Positions 1-8,156 of a DNA stretch of 44,076 bases are shown here, in pieces. Position 1 is the first letter of the stretch. Every line of letters starts with the position of its first letter. Under the pieces are notes generated by a model. The model ran no database searches. It saw only the letters and a program-made list of their open reading frames with translations, and was not told the DNA's origin. The stretch spans positions 1 to 44,076 of the forward strand of contig CAMWYR010000017.1 of NCBI GenBank assembly GCA_947178505.1. The letters are read 5' to 3'. This DNA comes from an uncultured Muribaculaceae bacterium (lineage in GTDB: Bacteria > Bacteroidota > Bacteroidia > Bacteroidales > Muribaculaceae). The position numbers were made by a program, and so were the translations under genes.

Positions 1-108
1 ATTTTAGTGGATGGAGTATAATATTAATTCGATTATAACGTTGTCAAAATAGGTAAAGTATTTGAATTTTACTGCAAAACATCTCAGACGATTTTCAAAC
101 ACAATAAC

Positions 109-957
109 ATGACTCTTTCCATACTCAGATCCATAACTCTCCGGAGTGGTGTAATCGGTAGTGCAGCCGGTGCGCTCATCATGGGGTTGCTGTCTTTCAG
201 CCCTGTGCAAGCCTCAGCCGCGACAGAATTACCGTCGGAATATACCCGGCGTCCGGCAACCGGGCGCGAGACTGCTCCCGACGAATACCGGTCGATAAAA
301 GTAGAGATGCGTAACGGCACGACATACCTCGTGGCATTGAACCGAGCGGTAACATTCGCCTATAACCCCGACGGCGGCCTCTCTATCCTGTCAGAAAACG
401 GGGAATTCGGATTTGATCCGGGCACGGTGAAGCACTTCTCGTTCTCGGATCATGCCGGCCATATACCCGCATCTCCCTACGAGCCATACCGTCCCGACAC
501 TTCAAGGCCCGATTTCCGATCGATTGAAGTGCATCAGACTGATGGCTCAACCCTTCATATCGCCGTGGAACCGGCGATGATATTTGAATATCTTCCTGAC
601 GGCACACTCAACATCGCATACGCAGATGCGGAACTGACATTTGCCCCCGGCAGCGTAAGACAATTCACATTCTGCGATGCGCCCGGAATTAATTACATGC
701 CTCCACAAACCCCAGAAGGAATTGAGGATGTTGCGGCTGATTCTGATAAAGCCCTCTATGATATGTCATACGATGGCAGGGAAGTAATCATCCGGAGTTC
801 CGGCGGCTCGGCAATCAATGCAGCACTATACAGCCTTAACGGCACCAAGACCGGCGACTACACAGGGTCGCACATCATAATTCCGGTCTCGGGACTGACT
901 CCCGGAGTCTATATATTGTCAGCCGGCGATTCAACATTTAAGATACTCGTGAAATAG
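109..957 (+). CDS. Secreted protein with two tandem repeats and a type IX-like C-terminal tail
   Basis: Hypothetical protein of 282 residues. Residues 1-38 look like a signal peptide (hydrophobic stretch about 15-31, then an Ala-rich cleavage region). Residues 59-113 and 135-189 are two copies of one module: each begins with Y/F-RSI-x-V, carries a G-T/S-T strand, a PDG turn, and ends P-G-S/T-V-x-x-F-x-F. The last ~70 residues (LYSLNGT, then GLTPGVYIL, ending KILVK) resemble the Por/type IX secretion sorting domain of Bacteroidales, so the product is probably exported to the cell surface. The next gene follows after 26 nt and carries similar modules at its N-terminus, so the two are probably co-transcribed and act together. 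No enzymatic motif is visible and the function is unknown. Confidence 0.75.
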   Translation: MTLSILRSITLRSGVIGSAAGALIMGLLSFSPVQASAATELPSEYTRRPATGRETAPDEYRSIKVEMRNGTTYLVALNRAVTFAYNPDGGLSILSENGEFGFDPGTVKHFSFSDHAGHIPASPYEPYRPDTSRPDFRSIEVHQTDGSTLHIAVEPAMIFEYLPDGTLNIAYADAELTFAPGSVRQFTFCDAPGINYMPPQTPEGIEDVAADSDKALYDMSYDGREVIIRSSGGSAINAALYSLNGTKTGDYTGSHIIIPVSGLTPGVYILSAGDSTFKILVK

Positions 958-983
958 AAACCTCAGTTTACAAGATAAAAATC

Positions 984-2411
984 ATGAAAGAATATTTACT
1001 CGGAGCATGCCTCTTCGGCACACTACTTGCGAGCGGCGCCACCACGCTGCCCGACAGCCTTGCCGCCCGTCAATGGCTGCACATATATTCCAAGGAGGGC
1101 CTGCGTGAATTCAAGGCTTATCCCTATCAGAATATCCAAAATTTCGAATTCATCAGTAATGACGACACCTCCAATGACGAGACTGCCTCACATAAATCGG
1201 CTCCCTTCCAATCTGAAGAGTCCGCTTTCCACGTAATGGTCGTGAATCAAGCTGACGGAAGAAGCGACTCAATTCCTATGTCGCATATAGATCATTTTGA
1301 GTTTGCCGCTGACCTTCCCGTGATTGATATTCGCCTTAAAGATTATCCCGAGAAAGTCGAGCTGTGGGATAAGGAGCTCTATCTTGACGCTACAGTCAAT
1401 ATCGACGGAGGCGGAGTGTATGAAGACTTATCAGACTGGAGCACGACCATCAAGGGGCGCGGAAACTCCACCTGGATGATGCCCAAGAAGCCCTATCGCT
1501 TCAAGGCCGGCAAAAAGATCTCGCTCTTCGGGCTGCCTAAAGCCAAGAGTTATGCCCTTCTCGCAAACTATATCGATCCGACGCATGTTCGCAACTATCT
1601 GTCGCTGCAGCTGGCGCAGCGGCTCGGGCTGCCCTTCACCAACAGCTGCATACCTGTGCGCATCACCTTCAACGGCATTGACAAAGGGCTCTATATGCTT
1701 ACTGAAAAGTTAGGAATAGGGAGCGCGAGCGTAGACATAGATGAAGAACAGGGCTACCTTCTAGAACTCGACGCAGGCTTCGACGAGGATTATAAATTCT
1801 ACAGTGAGCCCTACGGGCTGCCCGTCATGATCAAGGATCCGGATCTATCGGAAATCTATCCTGATGATCCGGAGGGTAAGCTTTCGGAAATCGAGCAAGA
1901 CTTCAACGAAATGCTCACCAAGATAGCAAACTGCAACGACGAGAGCTGGCGCGAACTGATAGATACCAATTCCCTTGTGAATTATCTCATGGTGTTCTCG
2001 TTCGCATGCAACAACGAGCTCTCTCATCCCAAGAGCTGCTTCATCTACCGGCCGGGACCTGACGAGAAGTATTATTTCGGACCGGTGTGGGATTTCGACT
2101 GGTGTTATGGCTTTACCGACAGCACTCCCGAACTTCTCTCTCCCGAGAGATGGCTGTTTGCATCGTGGGGCACCACGCCGGGAGCAAAGTTCTTCTACCG
2201 CCTTACTCAGCTGCCCGGCTTCATGGATGAGTACATCTCCCGTTGGGATGAAATGGTGGCCACCATTTATCCTTCACTCATGAGCGATATGGAAGAGTAT
2301 GCCAATTCCCTTCGTCCGGCAGCTCTGGGCGACGCTCTTATCTGGGACAATAAAGATGAGAAAGGGGCATTTGAATATGACCGGCACATCGAGCACTCAA
2401 GGAATGGGTGA
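984..2411 (+). CDS. CotH-family kinase-like secreted protein, 3' end frameshifted
   Basis: CotH-fold protein of 475 residues. A short signal peptide (1-20) is followed by two small beta modules (about 27-57 and 80-108) like the repeats of the preceding gene, then the CotH domain from about residue 112. CotH signatures are the KGRGNSTW block at 157-164 followed by PKKPYR, the LLANYID segment near 192, and WDFD at 369-372, the acidic metal-binding site. CotH proteins are atypical protein kinases, and Bacteroidales homologues are surface or secreted proteins of unclear substrate. The open frame ends with an unrelated HSRNG tail at 2411, while the expected family C-terminus continues in another frame to 2464. 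One missing G near 2393 explains this. The catalytic core is untouched, so activity may persist. Sequencing error is the alternative. Confidence 0.8.
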   Translation: MKEYLLGACLFGTLLASGATTLPDSLAARQWLHIYSKEGLREFKAYPYQNIQNFEFISNDDTSNDETASHKSAPFQSEESAFHVMVVNQADGRSDSIPMSHIDHFEFAADLPVIDIRLKDYPEKVELWDKELYLDATVNIDGGGVYEDLSDWSTTIKGRGNSTWMMPKKPYRFKAGKKISLFGLPKAKSYALLANYIDPTHVRNYLSLQLAQRLGLPFTNSCIPVRITFNGIDKGLYMLTEKLGIGSASVDIDEEQGYLLELDAGFDEDYKFYSEPYGLPVMIKDPDLSEIYPDDPEGKLSEIEQDFNEMLTKIANCNDESWRELIDTNSLVNYLMVFSFACNNELSHPKSCFIYRPGPDEKYYFGPVWDFDWCYGFTDSTPELLSPERWLFASWGTTPGAKFFYRLTQLPGFMDEYISRWDEMVATIYPSLMSDMEEYANSLRPAALGDALIWDNKDEKGAFEYDRHIEHSRNG

Positions 2412-2464
2412 GACAGCGAATAGAAGCTGCGGCCGCTCATCCGAAGCGCCTGCTCGTGTATTAA
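2393..2464 (+). other. Out-of-frame C-terminal tail of the CotH gene
   Basis: Read from 2393 in the frame shifted relative to the CotH gene, the sequence gives 23 codons and a TAA: A-L-K-E-W-V-R-Q-R-I-E, then an Ala-rich helix, ending KRLLVY. This is the helical ending expected for CotH-like proteins of this group and joins directly to residue E470 if one G is restored in GAG-GCA. Restored, the protein would be 493 residues. This supports a recent single-base deletion or a base-calling error rather than a natural shorter end. Confidence 0.75.
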
Positions 2465-2532
2465 GAAATTTAGGCTCCATCCACTAAAATGAAAGGATCG
2501 TGGGGAATTTTTTAAATATTTTCAGTAGAAAA

Positions 2533-2564
2533 TTTGGCATAATGAAATGTATTTGTTAAATTTG
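2533..2564 (+). promoter_or_regulatory. Bacteroidetes-type promoter inside the CotH-murF intergenic region
   Basis: TTTG at 2533-2536, a 20-nt spacer, then TAAATTTG at 2557-2564: an exact match to the Bacteroidetes -33/-7 consensus. The predicted start is near 2571. No substantial ORF begins downstream before the separate murF promoter, so it appears to drive a non-coding transcript. Confidence 0.65.
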
Positions 2565-2570
2565 CAACTG

Positions 2571-2866
2571 AAACAACAATATCTCCTTTTCATAACGCTA
2601 CTATTTATCCTGACTCGGACATCGGTCCGGACTGAGGCAACAATAAATACTGAACGAATAATCGCGCTCCATATGCTCCACGCGGAGCGGTATGGATCAC
2701 GACTATAACGCATAGATCAAAGCAATATCGTTTCATTGACAATTTTATTGTTGCATTAGTAAAGTTATGGATTAATAGTTTATTAGAATTAGGACTTACG
2801 GCTGTTTCCGAAGGATTTCGGGGCCAGTCGGAAAAACGAAGGCGCAGTGATGCGCCTTTGTCGTTT
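2571..2866 (+). ncRNA. Candidate structured small RNA of about 295 nt
   Basis: This non-coding stretch is bracketed by a perfect promoter and a terminator-like hairpin. It contains CGGAC/GTCCG near 2616-2630, an 11-bp long-range stem (2637-2647 with 2744-2754), an inner partial stem (TGAACGA with TCGTTTCA), an apical GCTCC-ACGC-GGAGC hairpin (about 2669-2690), and TTTCCGA/TCGGAAA (2805-2811 with 2828-2834). The rod-like central part recalls regulatory RNAs such as 6S RNA, but I see no family signature that would name it. Ends and function are inferred. A covariance search and RNA-seq would decide. Confidence 0.4.
2835..2866 (+). terminator. Hairpin terminator upstream of murF-alr
   Basis: AAGGCGCA and TGCGCCTT pair around a GTGA loop (stem about 2839-2858) and are followed by TTTGTCGTTT. 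The flanking AACGA/TCGTT extends the stem imperfectly. On the minus strand the hairpin is followed by a cleaner T-run, so it could act in both directions. Confidence 0.5.
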
Positions 2867-2892
2867 ATCTCCCCATGCCTATGGCGATAAAT

Positions 2893-2924
2893 ATTGGTCA
2901 TTTATCATTTTTTATGTAATTTTG
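2893..2924 (+). promoter_or_regulatory. Promoter of murF-alr
   Basis: ATTG at 2893-2896 (near-match to TTTG), a 20-nt spacer, and TAATTTTG at 2917-2924. The predicted start near 2931 leaves a leader of about 22 nt before the ATG at 2953. Confidence 0.6.
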
Positions 2925-2952
2925 CAAACAATAAAGCGACAAGTGCTTGAAT

Positions 2953-5421
2953 ATGACTTACTCCATCTCTGAAATAGCATCCCTGATAGGTGCTCCCACG
3001 CCCGCCTCAGACGCCACCATCCGCCATCTGCTCACAGACTCGCGCTCACTGGAGTCGGCAACCGACACACTCTTTTTCGCCATACCGACAGGCGGTAACG
3101 ACGGCCACAGATTCATACGCGAATTATATGACCGTGGTGTGCGCCATTTCGTTGTCAACCATATCCCCTCAGATATGGGGAATGCCCCGGATGCAGTGTT
3201 TCTTACGGTAGATGATACCATACGTGCCCTTCAGCAGACCGCCTCAAGGCGTCCGGACTACCGAGGAACTATCCTTGGCATTACCGGAAGCCGGGGCAAA
3301 ACCACGCTCAAAGAATGGATATTCCAATTGCTTGAACCACTATCCGACATCTCGCGTTCGCCTCGTAGTTACAACTCCCAGATAGGGGTTCCGCTCTCAA
3401 TGTGGGAAATCACTCCGGCTACGCGGCTCGCCGTCATAGAAGCCGGCATATCACGTCCGGACGAGATGCGGCCTCTCGCAGAGTGCGTGCGTCCCGACAC
3501 GGTGATTATCTCCAATCTTCATGATGACCACTCGCAAGGTTTTGAGTCGGACTCTGCGAAAGCCTACGAAAAAGCATTGCTCGCCTCCACACCGGCGACC
3601 CGTACCGTCATCTTCCGCACTGAATACCCGCTTATTGATCAGGCCGTCAGAAAGGCAGCCCCACAGGCACAAATGTTGAGATGGAGCACAACCGATCCAA
3701 CCTCCGACGTCTATATCCGCACCGAGAGCTGCGGGAAAGAAACAAAGCTTACATACACGTGGAAAGGAGATACGCATCAGTTCACGGCTCCCTTGGCAGG
3801 AGAAGCTGATATCGAGAACGCGGGCCATGCCCTGACATTCATGCTTGCCCAAGGCATCGGCCCCGATATAATTGCGGAGAGATTCGCGTCACTCCATAAA
3901 ATCGGAACGCGCCTGAGCGTGTCGGAAGGGGTCAACGGCTGCAACATCATTTACGACTCCTATACAGCCGACTTATCCTCACTGCGTCCTGCACTCGATT
4001 TCCTCAAGCGACGCGCTACTCCGCGCCAGACACTCACACTCATACTGAGCGATATCCATCACGAATCACTTGACAACGCCACCCTTTACCGGGACATAGC
4101 CGAACTCTGCCGTCACGCCGGAGTGAACCGTTTTATAGGCGTGGGGCCCGACATCAGCGCGCACGCCTCAACATTCGGAACTGACGCTCGGTTCTACGCC
4201 AACACGCAGGAACTTCTTAGCGCCTTATCCACCAGCGATTTCGCCGACGAGGCCATTCTACTCAAAGGGAGCCCGGAATTTGGCTTCGACCGCATTGCCG
4301 ATATGCTGGCTACGCGGACGCATGAGACCGTGCTGGAAGTGAATCTCGATGCTATAGTGCGCAACTTCAATTACTTCCGCAACCATCTGCCGGCAGGGAC
4401 AGGCATCGTCTGCATGGTAAAGGCCTCCGGCTACGGCGCCGGGAGCTACGAGATTGCAAAGACATTGCAGGATGCCGGCGCGGCATACCTTGCAGTCGCG
4501 GTGCTTGATGAAGGAATCGAACTGCGCAACCGCGATATCACGATGCCTATAATGGTGATGAATCCTAAGGTGGCCAACTACAAGACCATGTTCGCCCACC
4601 GGCTCGAACCAGAGATATATTCGTTCGAAATGCTTGAGGACGTAATCCGTGAGGCCGCCAAAAATAATATCCGCCACTACCCTATCCATATCAAACTCGA
4701 CACCGGCATGCACCGTATGGGTTTCCATGAGGAAGAACTGCCGCGGTTGATGGATATTCTCGAAAATTCAGAAGAAGTAAAGGCCCGCAGTGTGTTCTCT
4801 CACCTCGCCACAGCAGATTGCCCCGATATGGACGACTTCACCGAACTCCAGCTCGAACGCTTCCGACTCTACACCGACTATATGCTTTCGCGCTCAAAAG
4901 AACCATTCCTGAGGCACGTGCTTAACACAGCGGGAATCCTGCGCTATCCTGCCCATCACTACGAGATGGCCCGCCTCGGAATCGGACTATACGGAGCCAA
5001 TACGCTTCCGCCCGAGATGGAAGAGCCATTAGCAGTTGTATCCTCACTGCGCACCGTCATATTCAATATCCGCGAATATGAAGCCGGAGAAAGTATCGGT
5101 TACGCCCGCAAAGGTCGCCTTACACGCAGGTCGCGCATCGCCACAATCCCGATCGGTTATGCCGACGGTATGAACCGACATTTCGGCAACGGCGCCATCA
5201 GCGTGCTCGTCAACGGCAAGGAGGCGCCGACGATCGGCAATATCTGCATGGACGCCTGCATGCTCGACGTGACGGATATAGATTGCAAAGTAGGCGACAC
5301 CGTGGAAATCTTCGGGCCCGACGCCCCGCTACAGCGCCTCGCCGACACACTCGGCACGATTCCCTACGAGGTGCTCACGTCGGTATCGCCGCGCGTGAAG
5401 CGCATCTATTTCCGCGAATAA
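2953..5421 (+). CDS. murF: Bifunctional UDP-MurNAc-tripeptide:D-Ala-D-Ala ligase / alanine racemase
   Basis: Fused peptidoglycan-precursor enzyme of 822 residues. The N-terminal MurF half (about 1-450) has the Mur ligase ATP loop GITGSRGKTT at 109-118 and adds D-Ala-D-Ala to the UDP-MurNAc tripeptide in the cytoplasm. The C-terminal half (from about 458) is a PLP-dependent alanine racemase: the cofactor lysine sits in MVKASGYGAG (K490) and the second catalytic base in IGYADG (Y736). The fusion supplies D-Ala and uses the dipeptide in one polypeptide, and is common in Bacteroidetes. The ATG at 2953 is chosen over the upstream TTG at 2947 because the conserved N-terminus starts MTYSISEIAS and the promoter leaves room for it. 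nnr follows behind its own promoter. Confidence 0.95.
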   Translation: MTYSISEIASLIGAPTPASDATIRHLLTDSRSLESATDTLFFAIPTGGNDGHRFIRELYDRGVRHFVVNHIPSDMGNAPDAVFLTVDDTIRALQQTASRRPDYRGTILGITGSRGKTTLKEWIFQLLEPLSDISRSPRSYNSQIGVPLSMWEITPATRLAVIEAGISRPDEMRPLAECVRPDTVIISNLHDDHSQGFESDSAKAYEKALLASTPATRTVIFRTEYPLIDQAVRKAAPQAQMLRWSTTDPTSDVYIRTESCGKETKLTYTWKGDTHQFTAPLAGEADIENAGHALTFMLAQGIGPDIIAERFASLHKIGTRLSVSEGVNGCNIIYDSYTADLSSLRPALDFLKRRATPRQTLTLILSDIHHESLDNATLYRDIAELCRHAGVNRFIGVGPDISAHASTFGTDARFYANTQELLSALSTSDFADEAILLKGSPEFGFDRIADMLATRTHETVLEVNLDAIVRNFNYFRNHLPAGTGIVCMVKASGYGAGSYEIAKTLQDAGAAYLAVAVLDEGIELRNRDITMPIMVMNPKVANYKTMFAHRLEPEIYSFEMLEDVIREAAKNNIRHYPIHIKLDTGMHRMGFHEEELPRLMDILENSEEVKARSVFSHLATADCPDMDDFTELQLERFRLYTDYMLSRSKEPFLRHVLNTAGILRYPAHHYEMARLGIGLYGANTLPPEMEEPLAVVSSLRTVIFNIREYEAGESIGYARKGRLTRRSRIATIPIGYADGMNRHFGNGAISVLVNGKEAPTIGNICMDACMLDVTDIDCKVGDTVEIFGPDAPLQRLADTLGTIPYEVLTSVSPRVKRIYFRE

Positions 5422-5453
5422 TTTGCAAAAGAGGCTAAACTTGGCTAAATTTG
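5422..5453 (+). promoter_or_regulatory. Promoter of nnr
   Basis: TTTG at 5422-5425, a 20-nt spacer and TAAATTTG at 5446-5453, overlapping the end of murF-alr. The start site near 5460 lies downstream of any alternative nnr start at 5451, which supports the ATG at 5517. Confidence 0.65.
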
Positions 5454-5516
5454 CAATTTAACACACACATAGCCCTCCAACGAAAGGAGAGCGGGAAATT
5501 ACACCAATCCACAGCA

Positions 5517-7040
5517 ATGAAAATAATAGATTCCCAAGGAATAAAAAAGATAGATACAGCCACATGCGAGGCGCAGCGGATAAGTTCGATCGACCTGATG
5601 GAGCGGGCAGCCAACGCCGTCGCGGTGGAGATAATGGCCCGTTTTCTGCCGACGCAGCGCATCGTTGTCATGGCCGGGCCGGGCAATAACGGCGGGGATG
5701 CCCTTGCCGTGGCACGCATGCTGATCGAACAGGGCTACCGCCATATTGAGGTCTACCTCTTCAACGTGACCGGCAAGCTCTCGCACGACTGCGACGAAGA
5801 GTCGAAGCGTCTGATGGCGATCGACGGTGCGAATTTCACGGAAGTGACCCACGCGTTCAATCCCCCGGCACTGGGCAAATCTGACGTTGTGCTCGACGGC
5901 CTCTTCGGAGCCGGGCTCAATGACGTGCTGCAGGGAGGATTCGTGGCCGTGGCGCGCTACATCAACGAGTCGGGGGCCTACGTGATTTCAATCGACCTTC
6001 CCTCGGGGCTTTTCGGGGAATGGAACTCCCACGTGAATCTGCGCGACGTTGTGCACGCCGACCTCACGCTCGCCTTCCAGCTGCCGCGTCTTTCCTTCTT
6101 CTTTGCGGAGAATCATCAGGTGCTGGGCGAATGGAAACTGCTCAATATCGATCTTGACGAGGCCAAGATCAAGGACACGCCGACCAACTACTACGTGATC
6201 GACGGCAAGAATATCGCTCCGCTGCTTCATAAGCGCCTCCCCTTTACCGGGAAGCGCGACTATGGCTCGGCACTGATATTCGCCGGGTCGACCGGGATGA
6301 CGGGAGCGGCGGTGCTCTGCGCGCGGGCCGCGCTGAAGAGCGGCGCCGGACTCGTGACGGTGCATGGTTCGCGCCGAGGCCTCAATATCGTGCAGACAGC
6401 AGTGCCTGAGACGATGTATGAGCCCGACCGTAACGAGCACTACATCACCGACATGACAATCCATCACAATCATCAGACTGTGGCGGCCGGGCCCGGGATA
6501 GGCACTCAGGAGGCGACTGCCAACGCGCTCCAGTCGCTGCTACAGAACTGTCCGTGTCCGCTCGTGCTCGATGCCGATGCGCTCAATTGCATCGCGCTCC
6601 GTCCGGCGATGCTGTCGCTGCTTCCGCCCAAGACGATTATCACGCCCCATATCGGCGAATTCGACCGTCTCTTCGGCGACCACAAGACCTCCGAGGAGCG
6701 TCTGAAGGCCGCTCTCGAGATGGCTCATCAATATAATATCATTATCGTGCTCAAAGGCCACTTCACGGCAGTGGTGCGCCCTACGGGCCGTGTCTACTTC
6801 AACACCACCGGCAATCCGGGAATGGCAACAGCCGGAGCCGGCGACGTGCTGACGGGCATCATAACCGCATTCCTCGCCCAAGGATATAATCCTGAGTATG
6901 CAGCGGCGATCGGTGTCTACGTGCACGGGCTTGCAGGCGACATGGCGGCCGAAGAATATGGAGAATTCGGGCTGACAGCCGGCAATATCTCTGACTTTAC
7001 GGGCCGCGCGATACGTAAAATCCTAAACCGCTCACTATGA
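5517..7040 (+). CDS. nnr: Bifunctional NAD(P)H-hydrate epimerase / ADP-dependent dehydratase
   Basis: Metabolite-repair enzyme of 507 residues that converts damaged NADHX/NADPHX back to NAD(P)H. The N-terminal YjeF_N epimerase domain (about 1-215) shows MAGPGNNGGDALAVA at residues 52-66, the phosphate-binding loop. The C-terminal ribokinase-like dehydratase domain (about 225-505) shows GPGIGTQ, VLDADALN, TPHIGEF, and near residue 438 TAGAGDVLTG, the nucleotide-binding GxGD motif. The start MKIIDSQGIKKID at 5517 is preferred because it is the family N-terminus; an upstream in-frame start at 5451 would begin inside the promoter. The last codons overlap the next gene by 4 nt (ATGA), so DUF4831 is probably translationally coupled. 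Confidence 0.93.
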   Translation: MKIIDSQGIKKIDTATCEAQRISSIDLMERAANAVAVEIMARFLPTQRIVVMAGPGNNGGDALAVARMLIEQGYRHIEVYLFNVTGKLSHDCDEESKRLMAIDGANFTEVTHAFNPPALGKSDVVLDGLFGAGLNDVLQGGFVAVARYINESGAYVISIDLPSGLFGEWNSHVNLRDVVHADLTLAFQLPRLSFFFAENHQVLGEWKLLNIDLDEAKIKDTPTNYYVIDGKNIAPLLHKRLPFTGKRDYGSALIFAGSTGMTGAAVLCARAALKSGAGLVTVHGSRRGLNIVQTAVPETMYEPDRNEHYITDMTIHHNHQTVAAGPGIGTQEATANALQSLLQNCPCPLVLDADALNCIALRPAMLSLLPPKTIITPHIGEFDRLFGDHKTSEERLKAALEMAHQYNIIIVLKGHFTAVVRPTGRVYFNTTGNPGMATAGAGDVLTGIITAFLAQGYNPEYAAAIGVYVHGLAGDMAAEEYGEFGLTAGNISDFTGRAIRKILNRSL

Positions 7041-8128
7041 AATCACACACTCTTCCGCTTCTGCTCATAGCCGCCGCCGGCCTGCTCGGGCGTCCGGCCC
7101 CCGCCGTGGCGCAGCAGACCCGCGTGCTGACAGCAGACAAACATAATGAATACGGGCTCGTGTATAACCTGCCGCTCACATCGCTGAGATTCGAGGTGAC
7201 CGCACGACGCACGGCCACTCACCGCGGACCCTTCTACCAATATGCCGAGCGCTTCATCGGCACCGACAAGGTTGTTACGGCCGACACGGAGAAGTGGGAG
7301 ATAGTGTCGGTGAAGGCCGTGGCATACGGCACGGCCGACACGTCGGAGAAATATCTGATGCAGCTGAAGCCGGGCGCCGTGATGTCGGTATGCGTTGCCG
7401 ACGACGGCATGCTTCTGGCCATCAACACGGAGACGAAAGCTCCGGAACTCCCTGCCGTGACGCCCGACCAACCCGCAAAACCGGGAGTGAGCACCAACGA
7501 CTATCTTGAGTATGTGAACGAAGACTTTCTGGCCTCGCAGTCGTCGGCCATGCAGGCGCGTATGCTGTCGGAGAGTCTGATGGAGGTGCGCGATGCGAAA
7601 GTGTCGCTGACGCGCGGCACGGCCGAGACGATGCCCACCGACGGGCGGCAGCTCGAGCTGATGCTCGGGTCGCTTGCACATCAAGAAGCGGCCATGACAG
7701 CCGCTTTCACCGGCACGACCGAGACGGAAACCGTGACGCGTACGTTCACCTACACGCCCGATGAGGAGGGCCGCTCGGTGCTTTTCCGTCTGTCGGATTT
7801 CGCAGGATTCGTAGGGGCAGATGATTATTCGGGAGAACCGGTGTATGTGACCATGCAGACACTTGAGACTCCTGAACTTCCGTTGGATGCCAAGGGAGAG
7901 ACAAAGAAACTGCCCAAGGACGCCGTGATCTACAATATACCGGGCACGGCGCGCATCACGCTGACGATGAAGGGAGCGACACTCTGGAGCGAAAACGTAG
8001 ACTGCGCCCAGTTAGGAGTGACATTCGGGGTCGCCCCTACCCTCTTCAGCGACCGCAAGGCGCGTTCGGCAGCCATCTTCAACCCCGTGACCGGAGGGAT
8101 CGAGCGCATTTTCGACCTTGCCGAATGA
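7037..8128 (+). CDS. DUF4831 family exported protein
   Basis: Exported protein of 363 residues with a signal peptide at 1-25 (LLLIAAAGLLG, then PAVAQQ). It then shows the DUF4831 pattern: an N-terminal YGLVYNLPLTSLRFEV strand region, FYQYAERFIGT, and KYLMQLKPGAV, followed by beta-rich segments. The family is Bacteroidetes-specific with no established activity; members are periplasmic or envelope proteins. It overlaps nnr by 4 nt and ends 28 nt before the xseA ATG, so it probably belongs to the nnr-xseA-xseB transcript. No lipobox is seen. Family assignment is good; function is unknown. Confidence 0.8.
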   Translation: MKSHTLPLLLIAAAGLLGRPAPAVAQQTRVLTADKHNEYGLVYNLPLTSLRFEVTARRTATHRGPFYQYAERFIGTDKVVTADTEKWEIVSVKAVAYGTADTSEKYLMQLKPGAVMSVCVADDGMLLAINTETKAPELPAVTPDQPAKPGVSTNDYLEYVNEDFLASQSSAMQARMLSESLMEVRDAKVSLTRGTAETMPTDGRQLELMLGSLAHQEAAMTAAFTGTTETETVTRTFTYTPDEEGRSVLFRLSDFAGFVGADDYSGEPVYVTMQTLETPELPLDAKGETKKLPKDAVIYNIPGTARITLTMKGATLWSENVDCAQLGVTFGVAPTLFSDRKARSAAIFNPVTGGIERIFDLAE

Positions 8129-8156
8129 TCGCGCGGTAAACCAGCAGGAAGACGAC

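Noticed and set aside
2547..2708. 53-codon ORF with a hydrophobic N-terminus in the CotH-murF intergenic region
   Set aside because: Its ATG lies inside the promoter, upstream of the predicted transcription start, and the sequence resembles no protein family I know.
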